From positions 62,001 to 126,000 of the forward strand of contig NZ_QGTS01000005.1 of the NCBI RefSeq assembly GCF_003182475.1: a stretch of 64,000 nucleotides of DNA. The letters run 5' to 3'. This stretch comes from Mangrovibacter plantisponsor. Lineage in GTDB: Bacteria; Pseudomonadota; Gammaproteobacteria; Enterobacterales; Enterobacteriaceae. Positions 52,004-63,327 of this stretch are shown one piece after another. Each line of letters begins with the position of its first letter. The first letter of the stretch is position 1. The translations under genes were made by a program, and so were the position numbers. The notes beneath the pieces were generated by a model, which saw only the letters and a program-made list of their open reading frames with translations, did no database searches and was not told the DNA's origin.

Positions 52004-53068
52004 GTGCGCTTATCATCCGGTCGTCTCTTTTTTCTGGGTATTTTATTATCCGGCATGTTGCCGGGGCTGGCTTTGGCTGGCCCCGCGCAGCAGCAATTTG
52101 CTGACTGGCTGGTCACCTGTAATAACCAAAATTTTTGCCAGGCCCGTAATGTCAGCCACCATCACGGGCTGATAATGGCGCTGTCGCGCAGTGCCGGTGC
52201 CAAAGACGATATGTCTTTACGTATTGAACTGGGCTCACTTTATGCGCCGCCAACCAAGCTCCCGGCGATTAATGGCCGCCTGTTATGGCGTGGGAAACCA
52301 TTACAACTGGATAAAAAATCCTGGCAAATTACACCTCATCGGGTAAAAACCACCAACCCGGGTGTGATAACGGACTTGTTACGCAACCTGGTGGCAGACA
52401 CGGATAATTCCCCCATAACGCTTGTGCATGCGCAGGGTTCGGTTTCCCTTGATGGCCTGAAAAGTGCTCTGGAATTTATCGATACCGTGCAACAACGCCT
52501 GGGTAACCAAAGCGCCTGGATTGATCCTGGTGGCTTACCGCCAGAGAAAACACCACCAGCTCCTGGTTTAGTGGCCATTAATAAACCTGAACTTCCCGTA
52601 ACGCCACTTAGCGCAACTGAGCTCAACGATCTACTCGATTATGGATCATGGCGCATGGCAAACAGCCGTTGTTCAATGGATCCTTCGCAACGTGAAGTTC
52701 GTGTCGCTCCGCTGTCCGGTAATAAAGCCATTCTGATGGTGAGTTGTGAGTCCGGTGCCTATAACGTGGTTGATCTGGTGTGGGTTCTGAACCGTGAAAA
52801 ACCTTTTCATGCCCGGCGTATTCACCTGCGCCTGCCTTTTAACTGGGAAGATCACGACAGGGATGTGGAACTGATGAACACCCGTTTTGATGACCATGAC
52901 CAGGAGTTTGTTACTCTGAATAAAGGGCGTGGGTTTGCTGATTGCGGAGTGACGACCCGCTGGCGCTATACTGACGATCAGTTCAGCCTGGTGCGCCTGG
53001 CTTCACAGCCCGTGTGTGACGGGCAGGAAACCGCAGATGCCTGGCCAACGCTGTGGGTGGCCAACTAA
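52004..53068 (+). CDS. ypfG: DUF1176 periplasmic protein YpfG
   Basis: Secreted protein of unknown function (E. coli YpfG, about 347 residues). The 354-residue precursor has a signal peptide, VRLSSGRLFFLGILLSGMLP then GLALA, with cleavage predicted after ALA (about 25). Conserved Cys-rich N-terminal (WLVTCNNQNFCQARN) and C-terminal (FADCGVTTRWRYTDDQFSLV) DUF1176 blocks are present. The start is GTG 52004, because ACAGGA lies six bases upstream; the TTG at 51998 is too close to that site. It is convergent with talA. Confidence 0.88.
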   Translation: MRLSSGRLFFLGILLSGMLPGLALAGPAQQQFADWLVTCNNQNFCQARNVSHHHGLIMALSRSAGAKDDMSLRIELGSLYAPPTKLPAINGRLLWRGKPLQLDKKSWQITPHRVKTTNPGVITDLLRNLVADTDNSPITLVHAQGSVSLDGLKSALEFIDTVQQRLGNQSAWIDPGGLPPEKTPPAPGLVAINKPELPVTPLSATELNDLLDYGSWRMANSRCSMDPSQREVRVAPLSGNKAILMVSCESGAYNVVDLVWVLNREKPFHARRIHLRLPFNWEDHDRDVELMNTRFDDHDQEFVTLNKGRGFADCGVTTRWRYTDDQFSLVRLASQPVCDGQETADAWPTLWVAN

Positions 53069-53131
53069 AACCTGTACTGGTAAGGTAGCTGAGGCCGAAT
53101 ATCATCACGGCCCCGCCACCTGGTGAGCCTG

Positions 53132-54088
53132 CTACTGCTGGTTTTTGGCTGCCAGTAGATCTTCCAGTTTGCGCTGGTCAGCGGCGAATAATCGTATTCC
53201 CTCGGCCAGTTTATCTGTCGCCATTTCATCCAGGTTTTGATCCCAACGGAATGCCGCTTCACTTAACGGTTGTGGTGTTGAGAACGTTTCAGAAGACGGG
53301 ATCAATTTACGGATAACCGGTTCATCACTATTCTGCAGTTCTTCCAGCAACGCCGGTGAAATGGTTAACCGGTCACAACCGGCCAGTGCCAGAATTTGTT
53401 CAATACGGCGGAAGCTGGCACCCATGACAATGGTCGGGTAACGGTGGCGTTTCAGGTAATCGTAAATATTACGCACCGATTTCACACCTGGATCTTCTTC
53501 CACGATGTAAGGCGATAACGGCGTGCGGGTCTGGAACCAGTCATAAATACGGCCGACAAAAGGCGAGATAAGAAAAACACCCGCCTCAGCACAGGCTCTG
53601 GCCTGAGCCAGTGAAAATAACAAGGTGAGGTTACAATGAATACCATCGCGCTCCAGGTGTTCTGCTGCGCGGATCCCTTCCCAGGTCGCTGCCAGCTTGA
53701 TAAGAATACGCGACGTATCAAATCCCTGAGCGGCATACATTTCCACCAACTCATGTGCCTTACGAATACTTTTCTGTGTATCGAAAGAGAGGTGCGCATC
53801 CACTTCGGTTGAAACCCGGCCCGGGATATTTTTCAGAATTTCCGCACCGACATTTACTGCCAGTTTGTCACAGGCGGCTTTAATTTGAACTTCCTGGGTT
53901 GCACCTTGCTTGTTGCCCCAGGCCAAAGCGTCTTCAATCAAATGCTGATATTGCGGCAGGCTGGCAGCCTTGAGCAATAAAGACGGGTTGGTGGTCGCAT
54001 CCTGCGGCTGGTAGTGCAGGATAGATGAGATATCGCCACTGTCGGCGACGACGGTCGTAAACTGTTTAATTGCATCAAGTTGGTTCAT
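53132..54088 (-). CDS. talA: Transaldolase A
   Basis: Pentose-phosphate pathway enzyme that moves a dihydroxyacetone unit from sedoheptulose-7-phosphate to glyceraldehyde-3-phosphate. The 318 residues form the TIM barrel with the Schiff-base Lys in [12 protein letters not shown] (about 127-138) and the catalytic Asp in VVADSGD. The start is ATG 54088 ([10 protein letters not shown]) behind GGAGAAG. In E. coli talA is followed by tktB; here ypfG follows directly, with only 63 bp between stops. It is divergent from maeB. Confidence 0.95.
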   Translation of the reverse strand: MNQLDAIKQFTTVVADSGDISSILHYQPQDATTNPSLLLKAASLPQYQHLIEDALAWGNKQGATQEVQIKAACDKLAVNVGAEILKNIPGRVSTEVDAHLSFDTQKSIRKAHELVEMYAAQGFDTSRILIKLAATWEGIRAAEHLERDGIHCNLTLLFSLAQARACAEAGVFLISPFVGRIYDWFQTRTPLSPYIVEEDPGVKSVRNIYDYLKRHRYPTIVMGASFRRIEQILALAGCDRLTISPALLEELQNSDEPVIRKLIPSSETFSTPQPLSEAAFRWDQNLDEMATDKLAEGIRLFAADQRKLEDLLAAKNQQ

Positions 54089-54361
54089 GTTGACTTCTCC
54101 TGTATTCAGAACCGGCGCTTTCTCCGCACGCCAGGTAAAAAACGAGACCTGGTTAACAAAAAGCGTAGCAAACAACCCATGCAGTGGCTCCGCAGCCGGG
54201 TAACATACCATTTATAATTAGCTAACAAATCTTTGACTATTTTCAGGAATCTAACTGCCTTCAAAGTTTAGGTTGCACCGCCAGGTAATACTTGTCGGGC
54301 CTGGCGGGTTACATCGTACCGCTTCTTTTCATCGCCTGCTTGAAACTAACAGGACTACAAA

Positions 54362-56641
54362 ATGGACGAACAACTAAAGCAAAGTGCCCTCGATTTTCAT
54401 GAATTCCCCGTACCGGGTAAAATTCAGGTTTCGCCAACCAAACCACTGGCAACCCAACGCGACCTGGCACTGGCTTATTCACCGGGCGTGGCTGCACCCT
54501 GCCTGGAAATTGCCGAAAATCCACTTGCCGCGCATAAATATACTGCGCGCGGCAACCTGGTGGCAGTGGTTTCTAATGGTACTGCGGTTTTGGGGTTGGG
54601 GAATATAGGCGCACTGGCCGGAAAACCCGTAATGGAAGGTAAAGGGGTTCTGTTTAAGAAATTTGCCGGTATTGATGTGTTCGATATTGAAGTGGATGAA
54701 CACGATCCGGACAAACTGATCGACGTGGTGGCGGCTCTGGAGCCAACATTTGGCGGGATCAACCTGGAAGATATTAAAGCGCCAGAGTGTTTCTACATTG
54801 AGAAGAAACTTCGCGAACGCATGAAGATCCCGGTTTTTCATGATGACCAGCATGGCACGGCTATTATCTGTACGGCAGCGGTATTAAATGGCCTGCGGGT
54901 AGTGAAAAAGAATATTGGCGATGTCCGGCTGGTGGTTTCCGGGGCTGGTGCCTCCGCGATTGCCTGTATGAACCTGCTGGTGGCACTGGGAATGCAAAAG
55001 CACAATATTGTGGTGTGCGATTCCAAAGGCGTTATCTACCAGGGGCGTGATGCCAATATGGTGGAAACTAAAGCTGCCTACGCCGTGGTCGATGATGGCC
55101 GCCGTACCCTGGATGATGTTATTGCTGGTGCTGATATTTTCCTGGGGTGTTCTGGCCCGAAAGTTCTGACGCAGGACATGGTGAAAAAGATGGCCGAATC
55201 ACCATTGATTCTTGCCCTGGCAAACCCGGAACCAGAAATCCTCCCGCCACTGGCTAAAGAAGTTCGCCCTGATGCCATTATTTGTACCGGCCGCTCTGAT
55301 TACCCCAACCAGGTGAACAACGTATTGTGCTTCCCGTTTATTTTCCGCGGTGCACTGGATGTGGGAGCCACCGCCATTAACGAAGAGATGAAACTGGCTG
55401 CAGTGCAGGCTATTGCTGAACTGGCTCACGCAGAACAAAGCGAAGTTGTGGCATCGGCTTATGGCGACCAGGAACTGAGTTTTGGCCCGGATTACCTGAT
55501 TCCGAAACCTTTCGACCCCCGGCTGATTGTCAAAATTGCCCCTGCGGTGGCGAAAGCCGCGATGGATTCTGGTGTGGCGACCCGCCCTATTGAAGATATG
55601 GACGCCTACCGGGAAAAACTGACTGAGTTTGTGTATAAAACAAACTTGTTTATGAAACCGATTTTCTCTCAGGCACGTAAAGACCCGAAACGCATTGTGC
55701 TGGCCGAAGGGGAAGAGCCACGCGTACTGCATGCCACGCAAGAGCTGGTTACCCTTGGTCTGGCCCGCCCGATTCTGATTGGCCGCCCGGGTGTTATCGA
55801 CATGCGTATCAAAAAACTCGGCCTGCAAATTGAGCTGGGTAAGGATTTCGATATTGTTAACAATGAATCCGACCCGCGCTTTAAAGCCTACTGGACGGAA
55901 TACTACAACCTGATGAAACGCCGTGGCGTCACTCAGGAGCAGGCTCAGCGTACCGTTATCAGCAACACAACGGTGATTGGTGCGATTATGGTGCATCGTG
56001 GTGAAGCCGATGGGCTGATTTGCGGCACCGTTGGGGAATACCACGAACATTTCACCATTCTGGAAAAATTGTTTGGCTACCGTGATGAAGTAAAAGCAGC
56101 AGGGGCGATGAATGCGTTGTTGCTGCCCAGTGGTAACACTTTTATTGCTGACACTTACGTCAATGATGATCCCAACCCGGAACAATTAACGGAAATCACT
56201 TTGCTGGCGGCTGAAACGGTACGCCGGTTTGGGATTGAGCCGCGTGTGGCATTGTTGTCGCACTCAAACTACGGCTCTTCTGATGCACCAGCAGCGATAA
56301 AAATGCGTGAAACCCTGAAACGAGTTCGCGAGCGTGCACCCGACCTGATGATTGATGGTGAGATGCATGGTGATGCGGCCTTGATGGAAAGTATCCGCCA
56401 TGAACGGATGCCAGACAGCCCGCTGAAAGGTGCGGCCAATATTCTCATTATGCCAAACATGGAAGCTGCACGTATCAGCTACAATCTGTTGCGGGTTTCC
56501 AGCTCTGAAGGTGTCACGGTAGGGCCGGTGCTGATGGGTATAGCCAAACCGGTGCATGTTTTGACGCCAATCGCCTCTGTGCGGCGTATTGTGAACATGG
56601 TGGCACTGGCTGTAGTGGAAGCGCAAACGTCACCAATTTAA
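54362..56641 (+). CDS. maeB: NADP-dependent malic enzyme MaeB
   Basis: Oxidative decarboxylation of malate to pyruvate with NADPH formation. The 759 residues equal the E. coli length. The malic enzyme N-terminal domain ([15 protein letters not shown]) and the NAD(P)-binding domain ([16 protein letters not shown], about 192) come first. A phosphotransacetylase-like C-terminal domain (about 430-759, [11 protein letters not shown]) follows; in E. coli it is regulatory (acetyl-CoA). It is followed by the terminator at 56767-56792. The eut operon that lies after maeB in E. coli is absent. Confidence 0.97.
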   Translation: MDEQLKQSALDFHEFPVPGKIQVSPTKPLATQRDLALAYSPGVAAPCLEIAENPLAAHKYTARGNLVAVVSNGTAVLGLGNIGALAGKPVMEGKGVLFKKFAGIDVFDIEVDEHDPDKLIDVVAALEPTFGGINLEDIKAPECFYIEKKLRERMKIPVFHDDQHGTAIICTAAVLNGLRVVKKNIGDVRLVVSGAGASAIACMNLLVALGMQKHNIVVCDSKGVIYQGRDANMVETKAAYAVVDDGRRTLDDVIAGADIFLGCSGPKVLTQDMVKKMAESPLILALANPEPEILPPLAKEVRPDAIICTGRSDYPNQVNNVLCFPFIFRGALDVGATAINEEMKLAAVQAIAELAHAEQSEVVASAYGDQELSFGPDYLIPKPFDPRLIVKIAPAVAKAAMDSGVATRPIEDMDAYREKLTEFVYKTNLFMKPIFSQARKDPKRIVLAEGEEPRVLHATQELVTLGLARPILIGRPGVIDMRIKKLGLQIELGKDFDIVNNESDPRFKAYWTEYYNLMKRRGVTQEQAQRTVISNTTVIGAIMVHRGEADGLICGTVGEYHEHFTILEKLFGYRDEVKAAGAMNALLLPSGNTFIADTYVNDDPNPEQLTEITLLAAETVRRFGIEPRVALLSHSNYGSSDAPAAIKMRETLKRVRERAPDLMIDGEMHGDAALMESIRHERMPDSPLKGAANILIMPNMEAARISYNLLRVSSSEGVTVGPVLMGIAKPVHVLTPIASVRRIVNMVALAVVEAQTSPI

Positions 56642-56766
56642 CGGCTCTGCGGGATACTTTGGTTGTGCTGTTGGCAATACTGCTGCACACAGAGTATCCC
56701 GTCCGTTGGCTGTTACACGCCTGGCGTTATAACCGAATTTTAGTATTACAACGTTGATGTCTGTTT

Positions 56767-56792
56767 GCCCCACATTGTAGTGGGGCTTTTTT
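56767..56792. terminator. Intrinsic terminator between maeB and hemF
   Basis: Perfect seven-base arms GCCCCAC (56767-56773) and GTGGGGC (56780-56786), loop ATTGTA, then a T-run. It terminates maeB; the A-poor left side makes it weaker for hemF. Confidence 0.82.
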
Positions 56793-56800
56793 GGGTATAA

Positions 56801-57706
<906 letters not shown>

Positions 57707-58582
57707 TTATCCGTGCCGCGTATGGGCTTTGTGGTTATCAAACCAGTTAAAGTAGCTGTCAACGCCATCGGAAATGGCTGTGGCTATCTTTTTGCGAAAC
57801 GCAGTGGTACCAAGCTGGCGCTCTTCAGCCGGGTTGGTAATAAATGACGTTTCAACCAGCACTGAAGGAATAGACGGCGATTTTAACACGACAAACGCGG
57901 CCTGCTCGGTGTGATTACTGTGCAGGTGGTGAATCGGTTTTATCTGGCGAATGATATGTGAGCCGAGCGTCAGGCTGTTTTTAATGGTATCTGTCTGCAC
58001 CAGGTCAAACAGCACCTGCTGCAAATAATGGTCGCGGTCTTTTACTTGCTTACCAGCTACATCATCTGCGGCGTTTTCACGGTCAGAAAGATATTTTGCC
58101 ATGGCACTACTGGCACCACGGTTGGAAAGCGCAAACACCGATGCACCAGCAGCCTGTGGGCTGGTAAACCCATCGGCGTGAATGGATAAAAACAGATCTG
58201 CACCATGTTTATGTGCTATTTCAACCCGGTCGTACAGCGGAATAAATGTATCGGTAGTCCGGGTCAGACGCGCGTCGAACCCTTTCTGGCGCAACATTCC
58301 CCGCACATATTTGGCAATAGCCAGAACGACATGTTTTTCTTCTGAACCATGGTGCCCGATGGCACCTGAATCAATACCACCATGCCCCGGGTCAATCATA
58401 ACAATACGCCTGGCGCTTTTATGGCTGGCTTTTGCCTTGCTGTGGGCATTGTGTGTTTTCAGTGGCTGAGCCGTTTCTTTCGCAAGCGCTTTTGTGGTGC
58501 TTGCTACGGTCAGCGCCGCCAGGCCCGTCAGAAGTAACTGGCGGCGGGAAGTAAGTTGTTTAAGCAGTTTTAATTTACTCAT
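57707..58582 (-). CDS. amiA: N-acetylmuramoyl-L-alanine amidase AmiA
   Basis: Periplasmic zinc amidase that cleaves septal peptidoglycan for daughter-cell separation. The 291-residue precursor carries a twin-arginine signal (TSRRQLLLTGLAALTVAS, about 11-28), as expected for AmiA. The Amidase_3 domain shows zinc ligands in MIDPGHGGIDSGA, SIHADG and the late Glu in VLVETSFITNP. The start is ATG 58582 (MSKLKLLKQL); the longer frame to 58642 is not used. First gene of amiA-hemF. Confidence 0.96.
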   Translation of the reverse strand: MSKLKLLKQLTSRRQLLLTGLAALTVASTTKALAKETAQPLKTHNAHSKAKASHKSARRIVMIDPGHGGIDSGAIGHHGSEEKHVVLAIAKYVRGMLRQKGFDARLTRTTDTFIPLYDRVEIAHKHGADLFLSIHADGFTSPQAAGASVFALSNRGASSAMAKYLSDRENAADDVAGKQVKDRDHYLQQVLFDLVQTDTIKNSLTLGSHIIRQIKPIHHLHSNHTEQAAFVVLKSPSIPSVLVETSFITNPAEERQLGTTAFRKKIATAISDGVDSYFNWFDNHKAHTRHG

Positions 58583-58800
58583 GCGGCCTGAAATATATGC
58601 TAAGTGGATTCCTGAATTATTGTTATATCGTATCGTCAACACTTGAACGACAATCGCTGCATTAAAAAAGTTTTACGTTTCATTTCAATGGATGACAGCC
58701 GGGCATTATGCCATTTTTACAACATAGATGTGTCTGATATTGGCTATTGCTGCGCTAACGTTCATAATCATCTCTTTGGGTTAACTTAGTGAGGATAACC

Positions 58801-59226
58801 ATGGAGATACGCGTTTTTCGCCAGGACGACTTCGAAGAGGTGATTACTCTGTGGGAACGTTGTGAACTTTTGCGCCCATGGAATGATCCGGAAATGGATA
58901 TTGAACGTAAGATGAATCACGACCCGGAGCTATTTCTGGTAGCTGAAGTGGGTGGTGAAATTGTCGGTTCTGTCATGGGTGGTTATGATGGCCATCGTGG
59001 TGCGGCCTATTATCTGGGGGTTCACCCGGAGTTCCGTGGGCGCGGTATCGCGAATGCATTATTGAATCGCCTGGAGAAAAAGCTGGTTGCCCGCGGTTGC
59101 CCCAAAATTAATCTGCTGGTGCGGGAAGAAAATGACAGTGTTCTGGCAATGTATGAACACCTGGGTTATGAAGTGCATGATTCAATTAGTATGGGGAAAC
59201 GTCTGATAGAAGACCAGGAATACTAA
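58801..59226 (+). CDS. ypeA: GNAT acetyltransferase YpeA
   Basis: The 141 residues match E. coli Ype[20 protein letters not shown] at the N-terminus and the acetyl-CoA loop in [20 protein letters not shown] (about 78-97). The family includes protein and small-molecule acetyltransferases; E. coli YpeA is called YjaB/RimI-like, with lysine-acetylation of unclear role. ATG 58801 lies behind GAGGATAACC; it follows amiA divergently as in E. coli. Confidence 0.93.
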   Translation: MEIRVFRQDDFEEVITLWERCELLRPWNDPEMDIERKMNHDPELFLVAEVGGEIVGSVMGGYDGHRGAAYYLGVHPEFRGRGIANALLNRLEKKLVARGCPKINLLVREENDSVLAMYEHLGYEVHDSISMGKRLIEDQEY

Positions 59227-59372
59227 GCCTGTTTGTGCCGATTATTGTTATATTTAGTGGCGTTTTCTTACATCTGTTAGCAGGTGAATGGCATTTTTAT
59301 CCTTTGTTTTATTAAGGGTAAAGCCCGGTGGCTCCGGCGCTTATTTATCCCTTCGGCCCCAGGTTGAGCACC

Positions 59373-59828
59373 ATGAAAAATAAATATACTCAGGTTACGC
59401 CCGATGATTACGATGCTGCAGGGCGTTTACGCTTACCTGTCTTATTTTGGTGTGTGTTACTGCTACAGGCCCGGACCTGGGTATTGTTTATTATGGCTGG
59501 CGCCTCCCGCCAGCAAGGTGATACCTTACTTACGCTTTTTTACCCTGATCACCAGGCATTCTGGGGCGGCTTATTAATGGGGCTGCCTGCGCTTGCCGGT
59601 TTTTTCTTGTGTGCATGGCGCCAGCATTTTCTGAGGCTTTGGCACTACGCATACTGGATTCTGCTGGTGGTTCAAGTGGTTATCATGTGCCAGACGGCAT
59701 TCCATTTTTTTCAGGACGATGCCAGTTCGCCGGTGTCGTTACTGTTTTGTGTTGCTGACGTTGTCGCGCTTTTTTGGTGGGTGACGAATCCCCGCTTACG
59801 GCAGTGCTTTTCCGCCCCCATGGAGTAA
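59373..59828 (+). CDS. yfeZ: Inner-membrane protein YfeZ (DUF2919)
   Basis: The 151-residue product has four predicted spans and the conserved GRLRLPVLFWCVLLLQARTW segment of DUF2919. Its function is unknown. ATG 59373 (MKNKYTQVTPDDYDA) is chosen over an upstream frame start at 59328 because the family begins at this point. It lies 43 bp before yfeY. Confidence 0.88.
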   Translation: MKNKYTQVTPDDYDAAGRLRLPVLFWCVLLLQARTWVLFIMAGASRQQGDTLLTLFYPDHQAFWGGLLMGLPALAGFFLCAWRQHFLRLWHYAYWILLVVQVVIMCQTAFHFFQDDASSPVSLLFCVADVVALFWWVTNPRLRQCFSAPME

Positions 59829-59871
59829 AGCCACCAGTGCAGCAATACAATCAGGATAAGGAACCCTGTAG

Positions 59872-60447
59872 ATGAATACACGACGCATTCTGATTTGCGC
59901 AATACCGCTGTTGTTGAGTGGTTGCGCTTCTTTCTCCTCTTTTCAGTGGTCTTCCCTTGCGCCCTGGAATTGGTTTGGCAGTGATTTATCCGTAACTGAG
60001 CAAGGGCTTGGCACTCTCACCACCCGCACACCGTTAACCAGCGAAGGCATCAGTGCTGCGATTGGCAGTGACTACCACTTGCGTGAAGGGATGAAAATGC
60101 AAGATGGTGAAGTGGTTCGCTACTTTGAAGCACTCAAAGATAACAAGGTGATGTTAGTCATTAGTGGTGACAAAGGGTCTCTGGCGCGTATTGTGGTTAC
60201 CGACCCGGAAGTTAGCAGCAATGCTGGCGTGCAAATTGGCGCGCCCTTTAGTGGTATTTTTGATAAAGCACAGGGGCATTGCCTGGCTGGAACCGGAGAT
60301 GAACGCGGTAATGTAGATTGCACGGCTCCTGGCAGCCAGCATATTCACTATGTCTTCAGTGGTGAATGGCAAGGGCCGGAAGGGCTTATCCCACCGGATG
60401 AAACACTCAGGAACTGGACAGTCGCGCAAATTGTTTGGGTGCGTTGA
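59872..60447 (+). CDS. yfeY: Sigma-E-regulated lipoprotein YfeY
   Basis: The 191-residue precursor has a lipobox LLSGC with Cys18 and, after it, the conserved FQWSSLAPWNWFGSDLSVTE block. E. coli YfeY is a lipoprotein under RpoE control, with function unknown. The mature part is beta-rich (GVQIGAPFSGIFDKAQGHC). It precedes yfeX, with a stem-loop between them. Confidence 0.92.
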   Translation: MNTRRILICAIPLLLSGCASFSSFQWSSLAPWNWFGSDLSVTEQGLGTLTTRTPLTSEGISAAIGSDYHLREGMKMQDGEVVRYFEALKDNKVMLVISGDKGSLARIVVTDPEVSSNAGVQIGAPFSGIFDKAQGHCLAGTGDERGNVDCTAPGSQHIHYVFSGEWQGPEGLIPPDETLRNWTVAQIVWVR

Positions 60448-60490
60448 GTCCTGATTTGCGCAGTCGCAAAGAGTGTTACTCAAAAAAGAA

Positions 60491-60533
60491 TATAATCATG
60501 CCCAAAAGTGCCGCATCAGGCGGCACAATTTTA
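60491..60533 (+). promoter_or_regulatory. Possible yfeX promoter and leader stem-loop
   Basis: TATAAT lies at 60491-60496 (poor -35). A perfect seven-base stem GTGCCGC / GCGGCAC follows at 60508-60526, then AATTTTATT. This may end yfeY transcripts, or be the start of the yfeX leader just before its AGGAGGCG site. Confidence 0.45.
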
Positions 60534-60546
60534 TTCAGGAGGCGTT

Positions 60547-61446
60547 ATGTCTGAGGCACAAAGTGGTATTTTGCCTGAACATTGTCGGGCCGCAGTCTGG
60601 CTGGAAGGCCGGGTTCAGGGAGAGGTTGGCGCATTACGTGAAGCGAGCAAGCGCTTTAGCGAAAAACTGAGTGAACTGCAAGCGCAGTTCCCGGATGCGC
60701 ATTTAGGTGCGGTTGTTGCGTTTGGGCATGATACCTGGCGTGAATTAAGTGGCGGCAAGGGTGCCGAAGAGCTGAAAAACTTTACCCCATTAGGCAAAGG
60801 CCTGGCACCGGCAACTCAGCACGATGTAATGATTCATATTATGTCATTGCGCCACGATGTGAACTTTACTGTGGCACAGGCTGTTGTGTCACTGTTCAGC
60901 TCTGTGGTGAGTTTTGTTGAAGAAACCCATGGTTTCCGATGGGTTGAAGACCGTGACCTGAGTGGTTTTGTTGATGGTACAGAAAACCCGGCAGGTGACG
61001 AACTTCGCCGTGAAGTCGCTGTTATCAATAGCGGCATTGATGCTGGCGGCAGCTATGTTCTGGTTCAGCGCTGGGAACACAACCTGGAACAACTGAACCG
61101 CATGGCAGTTCCTGAGCAGGAAATGGTGTTTGGGCGAACCAAAGTCGCTAATGAAGAAATTGACCCGGATGAGCGCCCGGTTACGTCGCATCTGACCCGT
61201 GTTGATTTGAAAGAAGGCGGCAAAAGCATGAAAATTGTGCGCCAGAGCCTGCCTTATGGTACTGCCAGTGGCACGCATGGCCTCTACTTTTGCGCCTACT
61301 GTGCACGGCTACATAACATTGAAGCACAACTGCTGAGTATGTTTGGCGAGGCAGACGGAAAACGCGATGCGATGCTGCGTTTTACCCGCCCGGTCACCGG
61401 AGGCTATTATTTCGCGCCTTCGCGTGAGCGCCTGGCTAACCTGTAA
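60547..61446 (+). CDS. yfeX: DyP-type haem peroxidase YfeX
   Basis: Cytoplasmic dye-decolourising-type peroxidase; porphyrinogen oxidation and iron release from haem have both been proposed. The 299 residues equal E. coli YfeX. The family motif GXXDG is seen as GFVDGTENP (about 140-148), and the proximal His and distal Arg lie in the region [12 protein letters not shown] to IVRQSLPYG (about 215-240). The start is ATG 60547 (MSEAQSGIL) behind AGGAGGCG. It is the last conserved gene before the T6SS cluster. Confidence 0.95.
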   Translation: MSEAQSGILPEHCRAAVWLEGRVQGEVGALREASKRFSEKLSELQAQFPDAHLGAVVAFGHDTWRELSGGKGAEELKNFTPLGKGLAPATQHDVMIHIMSLRHDVNFTVAQAVVSLFSSVVSFVEETHGFRWVEDRDLSGFVDGTENPAGDELRREVAVINSGIDAGGSYVLVQRWEHNLEQLNRMAVPEQEMVFGRTKVANEEIDPDERPVTSHLTRVDLKEGGKSMKIVRQSLPYGTASGTHGLYFCAYCARLHNIEAQLLSMFGEADGKRDAMLRFTRPVTGGYYFAPSRERLANL

Positions 61447-61989
61447 CTGTCATTAAATTGCATACCACACCAGCCATGTGAAGTGCCGGTGTGGTATAGC
61501 GCTAATCTCTCTTAACCTTACATACGTAAGCCCGGACAAATCGCGCTTTCCCTGCAGGTATGTTGCCTGGTGGGTTTGTGCTTGCTTTGAGCCCCTTCAT
61601 CGCCACATAAATCAACCTGCGGGCAGATACGCTTAACGCTGTCGTTGGCAATATTCCACCTGAATAGCCCGGCCTCTCAGTGCTGGCTTGTATACTTCCT
61701 ATTCCTTCACTCTTTCCCTCTCTCCCTCCACAACCCTGATGTGCATTTTTTAAGGCAGGGTATTGGGTCATGCCTGGTTTTTTACTTGGTCGTTATTTTT
61801 AATTCCCTGAATTGTTTTTAGGATTTATATTCTAAGAAATTCCTTATTTACAATATAAAGATCTAAATATTTGATCAAAAATATAATGTTGCTCTATTAT
61901 CACTGCCGCTGTGTGAAACTTATACACAGCTTCCGGCCGCGCCAGGTCAACAGACATCAGGCGTGACAGTAAGGTGAAGGAGAACAGGG
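61447..61989. other. 543-bp junction between yfeX and the T6SS cluster
   Basis: A 13-base-arm stem (61462-61474 / 61485-61497, one mismatch) lies behind yfeX and probably ends its transcript. An 89-codon frame at 61502-61771 on the minus strand is uninterrupted but has only a weak, badly spaced ribosome-binding site, so I do not call it. The right part (61800-61910) is strongly AT-rich, with TTGATCAA and a TATAAT at 61882-61887, and should hold the T6SS promoter. Confidence 0.5.
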
Positions 61990-63327
61990 ATGAAGATTTA
62001 TCGCCCGCTTTGGGAAGACGGGGCCATACTGGCACCACAGCAGTTTCAGCAGCAGGCTAACTGGCAAGAGTATCTGGTTGATTCGCTGGCCCGTATGGGG
62101 GTTTCGCACCCATGGGGTGTAGTGGCCGCTGAGTTTGATGACTCTGCGCTGGAGGTGTCACGCCTGAATATGACTCGCCTGGTGGTACGGTTTCAGGATG
62201 GTACGCTTGTGGATACGGGGCTTGCAGACAATCTGCCGCCGGTTTGCGAAGTGCCTTTAGTAGCCGGAAACGAAGCCATTGAGGTTGTGGCAGCGTTACC
62301 GTTATTAAGTGCCAGTGGCGGTAACCTGGCAGCCGGGCAGGGCAGTGATCGTCCACAGCGCTGGAAGGCCGAGCGAATTGTGGTTCAGGACCTGGCAGGC
62401 CATGAGCGCACCGAGCTCGCCGTATTGCGCCATGCCATCACGCTGCGGTTGTCTGGCCAGGAAAATACCGCATACCTCACTTGCCCGGTTGCCCGTCTGG
62501 TGCGTAATGCCCAGGGGCAGTGGTGCCGTGACAGCGCATTTATCCCACCATTGCTTTCTGTTGCAGCAAGCCCGAGCCTGGTTTCAGCGCTGAATGAATT
62601 ACTGGTGCGTTTGCAGGCCCGTCGCCGCCGCCTGATGGCAATGCGCCGTGAGAGCAATGCACGTATGGCCGATTTTGCGGTGGCGGATGTTTCCCTGTTT
62701 TGGCTGCTTAATGCCCTGAACAGTGTTGAGCCGGTACTGGCCGCATTGTTACAGGCGCCATCGCACCATCCGGAGTTGTTTTACCGCGAACTGGTGCGCC
62801 TTGCAGGCAGCCTGCTCACCTTCTCACTGGCACATGATGCCGCAGATATTCCCGCATACCAGCATAATGCGCCTGAACAGGTGTTTCCCCCGCTACTGGC
62901 ACTGCTCGACAAACTGCTGGAAGCCAGCCTGCCATCGCGGGTTGTCAGTATTCAACTTGAGCATGCCGACCAAATTTGGAAAGGCTCCCTGCACGATGCC
63001 CGCCTGCGTGAAGGTGCCGATTTTTACCTCTCGGTGCGTGCTTCTCTGCCCAATCATGAATTGCAGGTGAAATTCCCACAACTGTGCAAGGCAGGCAGTT
63101 TTGGCGATGTGTCTGATGTGGTGAATGTGGCGCTGAGCGGCATTGTCATCATTCCACTTTCCCATGTTCCCGCAGCTATTCCACTACGCCTGGAGAATCA
63201 GTATTTCTCGCTGGACCTGCACTCGGATGCGGCAAGAGAAATGCTGGAAACTGGCAACTGCTCTTTTTACACCCCGGCTTCGCTGGGAGACGTGCAACTT
63301 GAACTTTATGCGGTACTGCGTACATGA
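61990..63327 (+). CDS. tssK: Type VI secretion baseplate subunit TssK
   Basis: Links the T6SS baseplate to the membrane complex. The 445 residues fit the TssK (VasE) family, with the N-terminal RPLWEDGAILAPQQFQQQANW block that replaces the usual W-x-EGMFLxPQHFQ. The remaining family layout is a shoulder domain, a helical neck (about 205-320) and a C-terminal head domain (about 330-445). ATG 61990 has AAGGAG upstream. Its stop overlaps the tssL start by 4 bp. Confidence 0.9.
   Translation: MKIYRPLWEDGAILAPQQFQQQANWQEYLVDSLARMGVSHPWGVVAAEFDDSALEVSRLNMTRLVVRFQDGTLVDTGLADNLPPVCEVPLVAGNEAIEVVAALPLLSASGGNLAAGQGSDRPQRWKAERIVVQDLAGHERTELAVLRHAITLRLSGQENTAYLTCPVARLVRNAQGQWCRDSAFIPPLLSVAASPSLVSALNELLVRLQARRRRLMAMRRESNARMADFAVADVSLFWLLNALNSVEPVLAALLQAPSHHPELFYRELVRLAGSLLTFSLAHDAADIPAYQHNAPEQVFPPLLALLDKLLEASLPSRVVSIQLEHADQIWKGSLHDARLREGADFYLSVRASLPNHELQVKFPQLCKAGSFGDVSDVVNVALSGIVIIPLSHVPAAIPLRLENQYFSLDLHSDAAREMLETGNCSFYTPASLGDVQLELYAVLRT

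Noticed and set aside
55199-56185. 328-codon open frame antisense to maeB
   Set aside because: It lies wholly within a highly conserved gene, has no ribosome-binding site or family features, and reflects codon composition of maeB.
61502-61771. 89-codon minus-strand frame between yfeX and tssK
   Set aside because: AGG only two bases before the ATG and unusual composition; possibly a conserved small frame, but nothing here proves translation.
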